A DNA stretch of 64,000 nucleotides from Siminovitchia terrae (GCF_003605405.2 NZ_QYTW02000002.1:309560-373559), one strand, 5' to 3'; positions 52,216-61,963 are shown, counted from the first letter of the stretch. Notes: generated from the letters alone by a model not told the origin. A program made the numbers and translations.

Positions 52216-52610
52216 CTCTGGCCGGTGCAGTTTAGTTGTTTTTCAATAAAGGTAAGTTTTCTTCCTTAATTCGCTAAAGAAGAAGTATAAACATGAAATA
52301 TATGTTGGTAATATGCTTTAGTATTATTTTTTTATGCTATCCATGTGGAGGACAGACATTGTAAGTGCTCCGGTTCGCACCAGGTGGCTGGCGGATATTG
52401 TTCACTCAAAGAAAGGGTTATGGACATGATTGTGGAAAACATACTGAGTGGATTTATTCAAAAGACAGAGGAGACAATCTAAAAATATTTTGGAAGGGAA
52501 GAATCTTAAGAAACGGTCACTAAGCCGAAAAAGAGCATGAATAGAATATCCATCTATTCATACTCTTTCTTAACTATGTCTAAAAAGGTCCTTGCCATTG
52601 AAAACTGTAT
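52216..52610. other. Intergenic stretch with decayed coding traces
   Basis: Short frames such as DIVSAPVRTRWLADIVHSKK (about 52350-52412) followed by MIVENILSGFIQKTEETI look like the tail of an unidentified gene with a frameshift. The stretch ends in the terminator at 52530-52568. Confidence 0.35.
52530..52568 (-). terminator. Terminator of polyamine-type operon
   Basis: AAAGAGCATGAATAGA pairs with TCTATTCATACTCTTT with one mismatch. In the minus direction it is followed by TTTTTCGG, 43 bases after the oxidoreductase stop codon. Confidence 0.75.
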
Positions 52611-54005
52611 TTAATTCCTGCTTAAACGTTCTACTATAGTCTTTCCGCTTGGGGCTCTGCCATTCAATTCTGCTTTTTTATCTATACGAGAGAGACCAGA
52701 TTGAACAAAACGTACTCCCATCCATCTAAATGGCTCAGGCTCCCATTTTCTTGAAGTATGCTGGAACATAGGCAATTCTGTTGCTATGGAATTCTTATCT
52801 AGTATAAGGTCTGACAAAACCCTCCCAGCAAGGTTTGCTGTAGATACACCTTGCCCAGCATATCCCCAGGCACTAGCAACTTTTGCTTTTTTATTATATA
52901 GAAAGTTAGGCGTCCAGTCTCTAGTAATACCAACAGGTCCTCCCCAATCATCTGTAAAACGTATGCCCTGTAAGGAAGGGAACCATTTAATAAATCTTTC
53001 TCTCAATTCATTATGTGTCTTATCGTGCAGATCCAAAGAGTTACTTATCTTTGATGCATATCGATAGGGCTGGCCCCTGCCGCCAAAAAGAATTCTTCCA
53101 TCAGCTGTTCGCTGTAAATAATCCACAGATAGGCGTGTAGAACCCACAGTTTCTCTGCCTTCCCAACCAATCGAATTCCATTGTTTTTTTGTTAATGGCT
53201 CTGTGAGTGTAATGAGGGAGTACATTGGAATTAAATTACGTTGATAATCTCGCATTTGTGACATATATGCCTCTCCTGCTAAAACAATGGCATGTTTGGC
53301 AGTTACAGCCCCTTTGTGTGCGACAAGTCCAGGAGGCTTGTTTTCATTGCCTTCGACAATTTTCACCACTTCTGTATTTTCATAGATTAGCACACCTTTT
53401 TGTTCAAGAGTCCTAGCCAGATGCCTTACTAATTTTCCAGGGTTCAGCACTGCCGAAATTTTTGTTAACAGGCTCCCAGCTGCACCGTGGATTTTTAATC
53501 GTTTATCCGTTTGTGACTGATCAAGCAGCTGGAAGTGATTCTCCAAATCTAACTTTTGATAGGTTTTCATTGCTTTTTCCAATGTTGAAATATTGTGAGC
53601 GCCTAGTGCGACTTGCAATGATCCGCCTAATTTCCAATCTGCATCTATCTCTTCCTTGTCAATGACTCTTTCAACTTCGGTAACCGAATCAAACATGGCC
53701 ATTTGTATTTGTCGTGCAGTTTCTGTTCCGTATCTTTTTATACAGGTGGCGGGACTAACCGAGAATTTAGGTGAGCACCAACCGCCGTTTCTGCCGGAAG
53801 CCCCAAACCCGACATAATTTTTTTCTAATATGACTATATTCAATGAGGGTTCCTTTTCTAATAAGTAATAAGCTGTCCATAAACCCGTGAAACCTGCCCC
53901 CAGTATAGCTATATCTGTTGTTATCGATTCTTTTAGTGCTTGTCGTGGTCTTAAATCGTCATTCGCTGTTTTTAGCCAGTAACTTATGCTGTTTTTCTCT
54001 TCCAT
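52611..54005 (-). CDS. FAD-dependent oxidoreductase (DAO/PuuB-like)
   Basis: 464-residue flavoenzyme of the D-amino acid oxidase family, closest in layout to gamma-glutamylputrescine oxidoreductases. The FAD-binding Rossmann motif IAILGAGFTGLWTAYYL is at about 30-47. GRNGGWC near 75 is the usual substrate-side motif of PuuB-like enzymes, and the C-terminal GYAGQGVSTANLAGR near 385 closes the FAD site. It is the last gene of the transporter operon, so it probably oxidises the imported amine or amino acid. ATG 54005 is preceded by a weak AAGGTG site. Confidence 0.85.
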   Translation of the reverse strand: MEEKNSISYWLKTANDDLRPRQALKESITTDIAILGAGFTGLWTAYYLLEKEPSLNIVILEKNYVGFGASGRNGGWCSPKFSVSPATCIKRYGTETARQIQMAMFDSVTEVERVIDKEEIDADWKLGGSLQVALGAHNISTLEKAMKTYQKLDLENHFQLLDQSQTDKRLKIHGAAGSLLTKISAVLNPGKLVRHLARTLEQKGVLIYENTEVVKIVEGNENKPPGLVAHKGAVTAKHAIVLAGEAYMSQMRDYQRNLIPMYSLITLTEPLTKKQWNSIGWEGRETVGSTRLSVDYLQRTADGRILFGGRGQPYRYASKISNSLDLHDKTHNELRERFIKWFPSLQGIRFTDDWGGPVGITRDWTPNFLYNKKAKVASAWGYAGQGVSTANLAGRVLSDLILDKNSIATELPMFQHTSRKWEPEPFRWMGVRFVQSGLSRIDKKAELNGRAPSGKTIVERLSRN

Positions 54006-54041
54006 TCAAGACACCTTCTTATTTGGAATAGTTATACAACT

Positions 54042-55109
54042 TTATTTGAGTAGCCACTCTTGAAATCTTTGATTAATCTCTTCAAAATGTTCAGCCCAGT
54101 ATTCCTCATTCACTCGTACTTGTTTGTCGGCTATTTCAGGAGCCTGACCAAGCCTCTCTTTCACATCGCTGGGCAACAATTCAATTGCTTTTTCATTAAT
54201 AGGAGAGTAATCGATACTTTCAGAGAATGCTGATTGGGGTTCAGCTCTTGTTGCAAAGTTAATGAATTTCATGGCCAATTCTTTGTTTTTGCTTCCTTTA
54301 GGAATCGACCAGGCTTCACTATTTAATAATGCTTGATTATATTCTATATCTACGGGTGCTCCATCTTTTTTGGCCGCAGTAATACGTCCGCTCCAGGCAG
54401 ATGTAGCGGCGACTGTCCCGGAGGATAAAAGTTCAGCTGGCTGAGCTCCTGCTTCCCACCATACAATTTCGGTACGCGATTTCAGTTTGTCCAAACTTTT
54501 AAAAGCTCGGTCTATGTCCAACGGATATAGATTTTCGGGTTTGACCCCGTCGGCTAAAAGGGCAGCTTCTATTGTATCGTAAGGTCGTTTGCTTAGAGCA
54601 CGAACGCCTGGGAATTTCTCAATATCCCAAAATTCTTCCCAAGTTTTTGGGTGATTACCGTCAGGAAAAGCTTCCGTATTATATGCGATTGCGGTTGAAA
54701 ACATTTCTGCACCAACATAATATTCATTGGCCATGTTCGGGAATAATCCATCTTTACTGACAATGTCATAATCGATTGGCTCAAACATATCTTGTTTTAT
54801 TGCCTGCGCAGCCCACATGGAGCCAACATTAGCAACATCCCAGGTTACATTTCCGCTTTCAACCATAGTTTTATATTTTCCGTAATCCGTAGGTGATTCT
54901 ACTTGGATTTTGACGCCGAATTCCTTTTCAAAAGGTTCAAAGATGGAATCTTCTCGGGCTTCAGTGATGGCTCCTCCCCAATCGGCGATCACCAATGTGT
55001 CAGTTTTATCTTTTCCGCCGCTGCTTTTTTCAGAACTGCTGTTTCCGCAAGCTGCTGCTATTGAAATGATGGTGGTCATTGCTCCCATTATGAGTACTTT
55101 TTTTAGCAT
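54042..55109 (-). CDS. Polyamine-type ABC substrate-binding lipoprotein
   Basis: About 355-residue PotD/PotF-type extracellular solute-binding protein. The signal MLKKVLIMGAMTTIISIAAAC ends in a lipobox (IAAAC), so it is a membrane-anchored lipoprotein. TLVIADWGGAITEA is the start of the mature binding fold. The frame opens at 55166, but ATG 55109 begins the signal peptide and has GGAAGTGA upstream. It feeds the two permeases and the ATPase upstream in the operon. The ligand could be a polyamine, an amino acid derivative or an opine-like compound. Confidence 0.87.
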   Translation of the reverse strand: MLKKVLIMGAMTTIISIAAACGNSSSEKSSGGKDKTDTLVIADWGGAITEAREDSIFEPFEKEFGVKIQVESPTDYGKYKTMVESGNVTWDVANVGSMWAAQAIKQDMFEPIDYDIVSKDGLFPNMANEYYVGAEMFSTAIAYNTEAFPDGNHPKTWEEFWDIEKFPGVRALSKRPYDTIEAALLADGVKPENLYPLDIDRAFKSLDKLKSRTEIVWWEAGAQPAELLSSGTVAATSAWSGRITAAKKDGAPVDIEYNQALLNSEAWSIPKGSKNKELAMKFINFATRAEPQSAFSESIDYSPINEKAIELLPSDVKERLGQAPEIADKQVRVNEEYWAEHFEEINQRFQEWLLK

Positions 55110-55125
55110 AACGTCACTTCCAATC

Positions 55126-55908
55126 TTAAATTTTTTTGCTTCTTGCTTTCTCTGCATTTGAGGCAATGTAGCCTTGCAGCAGGTATATGATAATGATGCT
55201 GATGATTAAGATGGATGAAATAGCAGCAACCGTTGGTTCAACTTGCGTACGAAGATCCTCCCACATTTTAACGGGCAAGGTTTTTGTGGTTGGTCCTGCT
55301 AGGAAAATAGTTACGACTAATTCATCTAATGAAATAAGAAATGCAAACAATGCCCCTGAAAATAAAGACGGTCGTATAAACGGAACGCTTACTTTAAAAA
55401 AGGCATTCATAGGAGTAGAGCCAAGACCCATGGCAGCCAATTCCAGATTGCGGTCCATTCCTTTTAAACTTGCCAAGACCGTGACAAATACGATCGGAAC
55501 AGCGAGAACCGTATGGGATAAAACAATCCCAGTAATCGTTCCTGTTAAATGTATAGGGGCAAAAAAGCGGTATAGCGCAATGCCCACGATGACAACGGGA
55601 ATAATCATCGGCGCAATCATGAGTCCCATAAAGAATTTTTTGCCAGGGAAATGTAGCCTAATGACACCGTTCGCTGCAATAGTGCCAATAATCGTTGCTA
55701 AAACCGTTGTGAAAAATGCAATCTTCACGCTTCTATACAAACTTTCAACCCATGCACTGTTTTCAAAGAATGTCTGATACCATTTTGTAGAAAATCCAGG
55801 TGGCGGAAATTGAAAATATGAAACTGATGTAAAGGACATGATAAAAATGATAAGGATTGGTGCAGTAAGAGCAGCAAGTATAATCCCTACAGTCCACTTA
55901 AGCCACAT
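55126..55908 (-). CDS. ABC permease PotC-type
   Basis: 260-residue inner-membrane permease with six predicted helices and the binding-protein-dependent EAA motif at about 160-180 (ELAAMGLGSTPMNAFFKVSV). It pairs with the PotB-type permease just upstream; its ATG 55908 lies next to that gene's stop, with AAGGATGTG as site. Confidence 0.9.
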   Translation of the reverse strand: MWLKWTVGIILAALTAPILIIFIMSFTSVSYFQFPPPGFSTKWYQTFFENSAWVESLYRSVKIAFFTTVLATIIGTIAANGVIRLHFPGKKFFMGLMIAPMIIPVVIVGIALYRFFAPIHLTGTITGIVLSHTVLAVPIVFVTVLASLKGMDRNLELAAMGLGSTPMNAFFKVSVPFIRPSLFSGALFAFLISLDELVVTIFLAGPTTKTLPVKMWEDLRTQVEPTVAAISSILIISIIIIYLLQGYIASNAEKARSKKI

Positions 55909-55910
55909 GT

Positions 55911-56816
55911 CTAAATCACATCCTTTAGAACTGCATTATTACGCAGTAAAAAAAATGCAAGGGCTAAAATGATAACGGTTACAATGAAAAGTATAAGAGA
56001 CAACGCTGAAGCCAAATGCCAGTTAAGTGTTGTATTAATATAGTTTTCAATCACCATGGAAATCATCATTTCGTTAGCACCGCCTAAAAGTGCTGGGGTG
56101 ATAAAAAAGCCTAAGCTCATGACAAATACCAGTAATGAACCTGCCAATATTCCCGGGAGCGACAACGGAAGATTAATTTGCCAAAAAGCCATGAATGGCC
56201 TGGCGCCCAATCCTTCTGCTGCCTGATAAAGCCGCTGGTCAATTCCTTTCATGACTGAAAAAAGGCTAAAAAACATAAATGGATAAAGAACATGTACCAT
56301 TCCAATCACGACACCGGTGGTGCTGTATAGAAGCTTTAACGGCTCATCTATGATGCCTAAACCGATAAGGATTTGATTTATGACTCCCTGATTCTGTAAA
56401 ACAACAATCCAGGAAAAGGTACGAACTAATAGGCTAATCCAGAAAGGAATCAAAGCAAGAGCCAGTATAATGTTCTTCCATATTTTTGATTGCACTCTAA
56501 TTAACGAGTAGGCAATAGGGTAAGAAATAAGCAGAGAAATAACAGTGACTAAGATAGAAATTTTCAGAGTAACCCGAAGAACCTTTAAATAGACAGGATT
56601 AGAGAAAATATGATGAATGTATTGGAAAGTAAATCCATTATTATCCATAATGCTTAATTTGAATAATCCATACATCGGATAAATTAATAAAATTATAATG
56701 TATGCTAGTGGAACGAGAATGAGCAGCCATTTTAATCCGTTTATATTCGAAATTTTACTTGAAACTGGTACGCTATAGTTGGATGGAGGCTGTTTTTCCT
56801 CTCTTACAGTTAGCAT
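55911..56816 (-). CDS. ABC permease PotB-type
   Basis: 301-residue permease with a hydrophilic N-terminus of about 30 residues followed by six helices. The EAA loop, YQAAEGLGARPFMAFWQINL, at about 198-217 contacts the ATPase. It forms the heterodimeric channel with the PotC-type protein. ATG 56816 has GGAGAG upstream. Confidence 0.9.
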   Translation of the reverse strand: MLTVREEKQPPSNYSVPVSSKISNINGLKWLLILVPLAYIIILLIYPMYGLFKLSIMDNNGFTFQYIHHIFSNPVYLKVLRVTLKISILVTVISLLISYPIAYSLIRVQSKIWKNIILALALIPFWISLLVRTFSWIVVLQNQGVINQILIGLGIIDEPLKLLYSTTGVVIGMVHVLYPFMFFSLFSVMKGIDQRLYQAAEGLGARPFMAFWQINLPLSLPGILAGSLLVFVMSLGFFITPALLGGANEMMISMVIENYINTTLNWHLASALSLILFIVTVIILALAFFLLRNNAVLKDVI

Positions 56817-56844
56817 TTGACAACTCTCCTTTCTGATAAAGGTA

Positions 56845-57963
56845 TTATGAAGAAACTGCTTTTAAAGTATAGGTACTTTTATGTTTTGAATGGTCTTCAA
56901 TAATCGTGGCTGATTGAGGGTTCCAGCCAAATGTTAATTTTTTTTCTTCCGACAACACATCAGAGTATATGGAAGGGATTTTAACTTTTAACTCTTCACC
57001 GTAGTCAGTTTGAATGTTCAAAGCAATGGCATCACCTAGATAAATCAGAGATGATATCGTAGCTTCAATTTTATTCACCGCACCATTGGGATCGTTTAGT
57101 AACTGGATATTTTCCGGACGGAGAGCAATAAGGACATTATTTCTGTCTATAGATTTGCCAGTGTATTCTACGGTTGCAACTTGTCCACCCAACAATTTAA
57201 TTTTTGCAAACTGGGATTCTAAGTTTACCAAGTGCCCTTTTATTAAATTAATTTCTCCGATGAATTCAGCAACAAAGCGATTTTTAGGCAGTTTATAGAT
57301 ATTTTCGGGGGTGTCTACTTGTTCAATCCTCCCCTCATTCATCACACAAATTCTGTCGGACATCGTTAATGCTTCTTCTTGATCATGAGTAACACTTATC
57401 GTTGTAATTTCAAGCCTTTTTTGGATGCTCTTTATTTCAAATTGCATTTGTTGACGCAGGTTTTTATCCAAGGCACTTAAAGGTTCGTCCAATAAGAGAA
57501 GAGGGGGATCGAAAACGATAGCTCTGGCCAATGCAACGCGTTGCTGTTGACCGCCGCTTAGTTGATTTGGGAAACGCTTAGAGAATTCTTCTAGTTGTAC
57601 AACCTGTAAGACTCTTTTAACCCTTGTCTGTATATCTTTCTTATTTACTCTACGGCGGCGAAGAGGGTAAGCGATATTATCAAACACAGACATATGTGGA
57701 AAGAGTGCATAATTTTGAAACACCATACCGATGTTTCTTTCATAAGGTTTTTTTGATGCAATATCCTGAGTTTTTAGCTTTATGGAACCATCATCGACTG
57801 TTTCAAATCCAGCTATTAACTTTAGTAAGGTTGTTTTTCCAGAACCGCTGGGTCCTAGTATTGTAAAGAATTCACCTTGGTTAACTGTTAAGTTTACGTT
57901 GTTAACAGCCTGAGCCTTTTTGTAACTCTTTGTGACATTTCTTAACTGTAAGTCTATCTGCAT
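56845..57963 (-). CDS. ABC ATPase PotA-type
   Basis: About 372-residue ATPase of a spermidine/putrescine-type importer. Walker A GPSGSGKTT is near residue 37, signature LSGGQQQRVALARA near 138, Walker B LLLLDEPLSALD near 160 and the H-loop in SVTHDQEEAL near 195. The C-terminal regulatory TOBE domain is at about 240-360. The frame opens at GTG 57975, but ATG 57963 has AAGGTGGAG at a better distance. It is the first gene of the five-gene operon. Confidence 0.93.
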   Translation of the reverse strand: MQIDLQLRNVTKSYKKAQAVNNVNLTVNQGEFFTILGPSGSGKTTLLKLIAGFETVDDGSIKLKTQDIASKKPYERNIGMVFQNYALFPHMSVFDNIAYPLRRRRVNKKDIQTRVKRVLQVVQLEEFSKRFPNQLSGGQQQRVALARAIVFDPPLLLLDEPLSALDKNLRQQMQFEIKSIQKRLEITTISVTHDQEEALTMSDRICVMNEGRIEQVDTPENIYKLPKNRFVAEFIGEINLIKGHLVNLESQFAKIKLLGGQVATVEYTGKSIDRNNVLIALRPENIQLLNDPNGAVNKIEATISSLIYLGDAIALNIQTDYGEELKVKIPSIYSDVLSEEKKLTFGWNPQSATIIEDHSKHKSTYTLKAVSS

Positions 57964-58005
57964 TTGTTTCTCCACCTTAATGTAAAATTATTTTGGATAA
58001 GTTAG

Positions 58006-58056
58006 TCCATTAGATTAATTAAGTGAACGTAATGACTAATTAGAATCTAATTGGTT
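58006..58056. promoter_or_regulatory. Imperfect inverted repeat in operon leader
   Basis: CCATTAGATT and AATCTAATTGG form an imperfect inverted repeat between the ATPase gene and the palindromic operators. It may be a leader hairpin or a further regulator site. Confidence 0.35.
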
Positions 58057-58086
58057 AAGCTTATCCGTAAAGAATCTATATATAGG

Positions 58087-58135
58087 TTATTGAATTTAAT
58101 TCAATAAGTCAATAGTGTTAGTTGAATTAAATTCA
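58087..58135. promoter_or_regulatory. Palindromic operators between divergent genes
   Basis: A perfect 21-base palindrome with arms TTATTGAATT/AATTCAATAA (58087-58107) and a second half-matching palindrome TGAATTAAATTCA (58123-58135). Their centres are 32 bases apart (three helical turns) between the transporter operon and the XRE gene. They are the obvious binding sites for the XRE regulator. Confidence 0.7.
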
Positions 58136-58205
58136 CCAATTACTTTGTCAGCTGTGTTCAGCTATCATAAAAGATGAATATGTTTCAAGATGGTGAGTGA
58201 ATCTG

Positions 58206-58514
58206 ATGATAAATGTTGGTATGCGAATTAAAGAGCTGCGAGAACAAGCGGGGATTTCTGGTCGTCAGTTAGCTAAAATAACTAATCTTGACCCATCACA
58301 AATTTCAAAGATTGAAAAGGGCGTTAGTAAACCGTCACTAGATGCTTTAGATAGAGTGTGCAGCGCTTTGAATATTTCATTTGCAGAGTTCTTTTCCCCT
58401 GAATCGAAAGAACTTCCGCCAAACCTTGCTCAACTATTGGAAACTACAAAGTCCTTGACACCTGAACAGCAGAAATTGCTTAATGATCTTTTGAAAACGT
58501 TTAAGGATCAATAG
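58206..58514 (+). CDS. XRE-family regulator
   Basis: About 102-residue DNA-binding protein. The helix-turn-helix is at residues 6-60 (RIKELREQAGISGRQLAKIT, QISKIEKGVSKPSLDALDRV). A C-terminal helical tail (LTPEQQKLLNDLLKTF) could mediate dimer or tetramer contact, as in SinR-like proteins. The frame opens at GTG 58197; ATG 58206 with GGTGAG upstream is preferred. It is divergent from the transporter operon and probably controls it through the TGAATT palindromes. Confidence 0.85.
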   Translation: MINVGMRIKELREQAGISGRQLAKITNLDPSQISKIEKGVSKPSLDALDRVCSALNISFAEFFSPESKELPPNLAQLLETTKSLTPEQQKLLNDLLKTFKDQ

Positions 58515-58937
58515 GAATCTTATAGCCTGTTTTTATAGTTAACATCCGAGATTTGGTCAGAGTAATTTAAAAGAACATTTTAGTCATGTACACAGTACGA
58601 AAGTGTATCATTTTATCATCTAAATATTGTAAAGAGGGCATTCCTACTAGGGATGCCTTGCTTTATTTGTATGAATGAAAACCATAAGCTTTTCGTATGT
58701 TCGAGAAAACATATAGGATGTATTAATAATTAGCTATGCTATTTAAAAACGTGTCGAGGATCGACATTCAATATCAGAAAAGGTATTGGCAATAAAACTA
58801 CGGTATGTAATGGTAGAATGTTTATTTTCTATATCCAATAAATTTACACTCGCTTTTTGGCGATTGACATAGGAGCTCTGCGAGCCCGGTATCTGACGAA
58901 GGGAGAAAGATTAACGACTGTTCGTGGATCGATGTGG
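58515..58937. other. Intergenic stretch with terminator
   Basis: Apart from the terminator at 58635-58664, I see no gene. A frame from 58857 is out of frame with the gene fragment that follows and lacks a ribosome binding site. Confidence 0.45.
58635..58664 (+). terminator. Terminator of XRE gene
   Basis: GGCATTCC pairs with GGGATGCC around 5 bases, then TTGCTTTATTT. Confidence 0.6.
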
Positions 58938-59307
58938 GACATTAGAGGGGACGATCCGTCCAGTGGGTTACGGCATCCAGCATTATATGCTGACGACGAA
59001 GCAGATCTTAATGCAGGCAAAAGAATTGCCGGAGCTTTTTATGACAGTGGGGGAAGAGCTCAAGCTGTGGAGAATGCTCAGGAGGCTTACTACCAAGGTG
59101 CACACGGAATTGGATGAATCGTATGTGGATCGCGCGCAGAAGATTCAAGCCTATCAGATTGGGCATGACGCTGTGGTGCTTGATCGGGAACTGCGAGAAA
59201 TCCAAGTATTGCACGGAGAAGAGGTACGACAGCGATTGCCGCTCGAGTTATTGGAGAGGCAGCCGAGTAGAGTGTTTAAGATGATTCGTGGGGAGATATT
59301 TAGGTGA
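58938..59307 (+). pseudogene. DUF2357-type nuclease, C-terminal fragment, copy B
   Basis: Encodes IRPVGYGIQHYMLTTKQ, AKELPELFM, LKLWRMLRRLTTKVHTELDE and LELLERQPSRVFKMIRGEIF, then stop. It differs from copy A (50306-50663) at about 13 residues, mostly conservative, so the two copies diverged after duplication or arrived separately. There is no start codon and the N-side is missing. An overlapping frame (58857-59117) is rejected because conservation follows this one. Confidence 0.6.
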
Positions 59308-59311
59308 ATGG

Positions 59312-59358
59312 AGAGGCTGATTGAGGACGGGATTGTCCTTATTCACCCTCTTCTTTTT
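59312..59358 (+). terminator. Terminator after DUF2357 copy B
   Basis: GAGGCTGA and TCACCCTC, with AGGAC/GTCCT inside, form a long stem followed by TTCTTTTTTT. It is similar in position to the terminator after copy A. Confidence 0.65.
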
Positions 59359-59652
59359 TTCTTCATCATATTTATGGTGATTTGTTTCATGCCTATTCAG
59401 CAATCACAGCCATTTCGTTGAATAGGATTTCTAAACAAAAGGGATAATAAAGTGAAACTTCATTCATCCCTCACTGATTGTTAGTTGAACGAATCGGGCT
59501 TTTACAGCGGGATAAGCGATAAATATGATCATTTGGTTCTCAGAAGAATGAAACCAAAGGGGTGATCATTTAGCTATAGCTGGTTAAGTAATATCCCCAT
59601 TGAAAAGAATTTCGCTTTCTTCCATCACATCATGTAACGAGGAGGATCAAGA

Positions 59653-60555
59653 TTGAAGAAAGTGCTAAAAACTCTAATGTTAGCAGTAGCCGGATTACTC
59701 ATTATGCTAAGCGGCTTGTTCCCGGGAACTTTAACCGGGGTGGCTGCAGAAAACAAAAAACAATGGATGTCGGTAAATGTAAAAGCAATGACTTTTAATG
59801 TAAGAAACAAACATAGCAATGATCCCTCGCCGCATACTTGGGAAGAAAGGCTCCCCGCCATTAAAAGACTGATCAACAAGAAGGAACCTGATATCATTGG
59901 GACACAAGAAGTGTCAAAAGCGCAACTGCAAGATCTCAAAAATCATTTACCTCATTATAAATGGATTGGTGGAAATGGTGGAGAACACTCTGCTATTTCT
60001 TATAAAAAACAAGATTACAGGATATTGGAGCGTGACCGTTTTTGGTTATCCGACACACCAAATGTCGTTGGTTCAAAAACATGGGGAAATAAAGTTCCAA
60101 GAATGGTTACTTGGGTAAAGTTTCTTGATAAACAAAGCAACAAACAGTTCTATTTTGTCAATACACACTTTGATCATCAATCCGCCAATGCAAGAGAAAA
60201 AAGTGCAGATTTTATTCTTAAAGTAACAAAAAAACTTGATCCAGATTTACCGGTTATTTTAACAGGCGATTTTAATGCTAAACCAGGTAGTCTTCCACAC
60301 AACATTTTAACAAGTGATGGAGAATTTGATGATTTATGGGAAACAGCCGAGAACAGAATAAATGAAGACTTAGGAACATTTAATGGTTTTGATGATCCTT
60401 TTGGTGGAGGACCTGACAAGCGTATTGACTGGATTCTTGGGAAAGGAAACCTTATAACGAATGAAATTGAAATCGTAAACGATCAAAGGAATGGCCAATT
60501 TCCAAGTGATCATTTCCCAGTGCTTACTGACATCACCTTATCCTACCATCATTAA
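59653..60555 (+). CDS. Secreted endonuclease/exonuclease/phosphatase family protein
   Basis: 300-residue exported EEP-fold enzyme. The signal peptide (residues 1-33, KKVLKTLMLAVAGLLIMLSG) has a likely AlaAla cleavage before EN. The metal and catalytic motifs are in order: TFNVRNKH near 46, GTQEV near 81 (catalytic Glu), THFDHQ near 178, LTGDFNAKPGS near 214 (Asp and Asn), RIDWIL near 260 and SDHFPVL near 288 (catalytic Asp-His). Relatives include secreted nucleases, sphingomyelinases and metallophosphatases; the substrate is not decided. It starts at TTG 59653 with GAGGAGG upstream. Confidence 0.88.
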   Translation: MKKVLKTLMLAVAGLLIMLSGLFPGTLTGVAAENKKQWMSVNVKAMTFNVRNKHSNDPSPHTWEERLPAIKRLINKKEPDIIGTQEVSKAQLQDLKNHLPHYKWIGGNGGEHSAISYKKQDYRILERDRFWLSDTPNVVGSKTWGNKVPRMVTWVKFLDKQSNKQFYFVNTHFDHQSANAREKSADFILKVTKKLDPDLPVILTGDFNAKPGSLPHNILTSDGEFDDLWETAENRINEDLGTFNGFDDPFGGGPDKRIDWILGKGNLITNEIEIVNDQRNGQFPSDHFPVLTDITLSYHH

Positions 60556-61126
60556 GTAAAATGAGCCCAATGCCATTGATATCAAAAAATACATGGGAGC
60601 AGCAAGGGAAAAAAAGACTGTATACTAAAGGCGAAGTAATCGTAATTAATTCTCCCTATCCCTATCTTTGGAAATTTGGATAATTGATATTGGTGCTTAC
60701 CTGGTTCTTTCAAGCTTGTTGAACAGTTGATCGACCGGTTAGTGGAGAGCAACCCAGAGGAACTGCAGGAAGGAAGAGGGAATCCTGCCGTGTATGTGTT
60801 CTCACAAGATTTTAGGAGAAATGCCAAAAGGGATCTATCATTTCTTTCGTCCCCTCTGGTCACATTTACATTAAAATAACTAATTATTATACGATAAACA
60901 AATTACCATTGTCAATCATAAATTTGCATTAATTTATATTATATGATATTCTATAGTTAGAATAGTTTTGAGACAGCATTTGATCATCGTGCTCAACTTC
61001 TTCTAGACAGAGTTTGAGTACGATTTTTTAATTTGAAAACTTATTTTCGTTCCATTCAAGCAGGCTAATTAGAAAATAATAGGTGTCAATAAATACCTGA
61101 ATATTTTATATAAGGAGAGTGGGTTA
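60556..61126. other. Intergenic stretch with DUF2357 fragment
   Basis: Contains the short fragment at 60715-60788 and otherwise AT-rich sequence with no gene. Confidence 0.45.
60715..60788 (+). pseudogene. DUF2357-type nuclease, N-side fragment C
   Basis: Encodes LIDRLVESNPEELQE followed by a disrupted part. About 50 bases match, at roughly 90%, the complementary strand of 50245-50295 (RLIYRLVESNPEELQEEG). It is too short to code for anything. Confidence 0.55.
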
Positions 61127-61963
61127 GTGAATTTAATTAATGAAGAAGTAACTCATAAAGTCTTTGGTGAAGGAAATATCGTGGATCATGATGAATCTGT
61201 CATCACCATTGATTTTAATGAGGATATAAAAAAGTTTGTTTACCCTGATGTTTTTGGAAAATTTATTACACTAAATGACCGGAATGTTGCAGAAGCTTTG
61301 AAAAAAGTCCTTTTGAAAAGGGAAATGGAAGAAGCACTTAAAAGGAAACGTGAAGAAGAGAAAGAACGACAGGCGTCTGAACAGCAGCGTAGGGAAAAGC
61401 TGAAGAACCCTAGAATTTATGAAAGCTCACAAATTGTTTTCTGGCTGGACGAAGAAGAGAAACAAAGTGTATTTACCGACTGGCAAGTATCTATTGGCAA
61501 GGTTCAAAGCGGAAAAAATAAAGGTCAGCTAAACAGAGTAGCTCGTTTGCGTCCAAACAGCGCAGGTCTTCTGACTGCAAGAGAGTCGGATCAACCAGAA
61601 ACAAAAAGACGGATTCTCGGCCTCTACATGGTAAATGAAACGTTTTCCGGCAATCTTAGCAAAGATGGAATGGTCCCGCCCCATGGAGAATTTAGAATCG
61701 AGCTCACGGATGAAGAAGCAGAGAAGATGCTTTTCTGGAATTATTATGTCAATAAGAACTATCCTCATCGAACTACATGGAATTCTGGTAAATTTCGTTA
61801 TTTTGATAATGTTTGGACCGCTCAAATCTTAAAAGATATCATTGCATTAAAAACGGATGGAGAGCAAATCAAAGAAGCTAAAAACTTTCTGGAATACTTC
61901 TGTCAAATGAATGCCCTTGACATGGAAAACATCCCAGAGGCGACCGGAGCTTTAAAGCAATAA
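61127..61963 (+). CDS. Conserved-looking hypothetical protein
   Basis: 278 residues, cytosolic. The N-terminal 60 residues (VTHKVFGEGNIVDHDESVIT, KKFVYPDVFGKFI) resemble a small beta-barrel of the kind seen at the start of UvrD/PcrA-interacting or Tudor-like modules. A charged helix follows (about 65-105, KREMEEALKRKREEEKERQA). The C-terminal 170 residues form a compact domain with RILGLYMVNETFSGN and LFWNYYVNKNYP. I do not recognise a named family. It starts at GTG 61127 with AGGAGAG upstream. Stand-alone. Confidence 0.65.
   Translation: MNLINEEVTHKVFGEGNIVDHDESVITIDFNEDIKKFVYPDVFGKFITLNDRNVAEALKKVLLKREMEEALKRKREEEKERQASEQQRREKLKNPRIYESSQIVFWLDEEEKQSVFTDWQVSIGKVQSGKNKGQLNRVARLRPNSAGLLTARESDQPETKRRILGLYMVNETFSGNLSKDGMVPPHGEFRIELTDEEAEKMLFWNYYVNKNYPHRTTWNSGKFRYFDNVWTAQILKDIIALKTDGEQIKEAKNFLEYFCQMNALDMENIPEATGALKQ

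Noticed and set aside
55187..55777. 196-codon plus-strand frame across the PotC-type gene
   Set aside because: Antisense of a permease with a clear EAA motif, no ribosome binding site.
58857..59117. An 86-codon frame over DUF2357 copy B
   Set aside because: Between copies A and B the substitutions are conservative in the other frame, which also stays open to its stop. This frame is antagonistic overlap.
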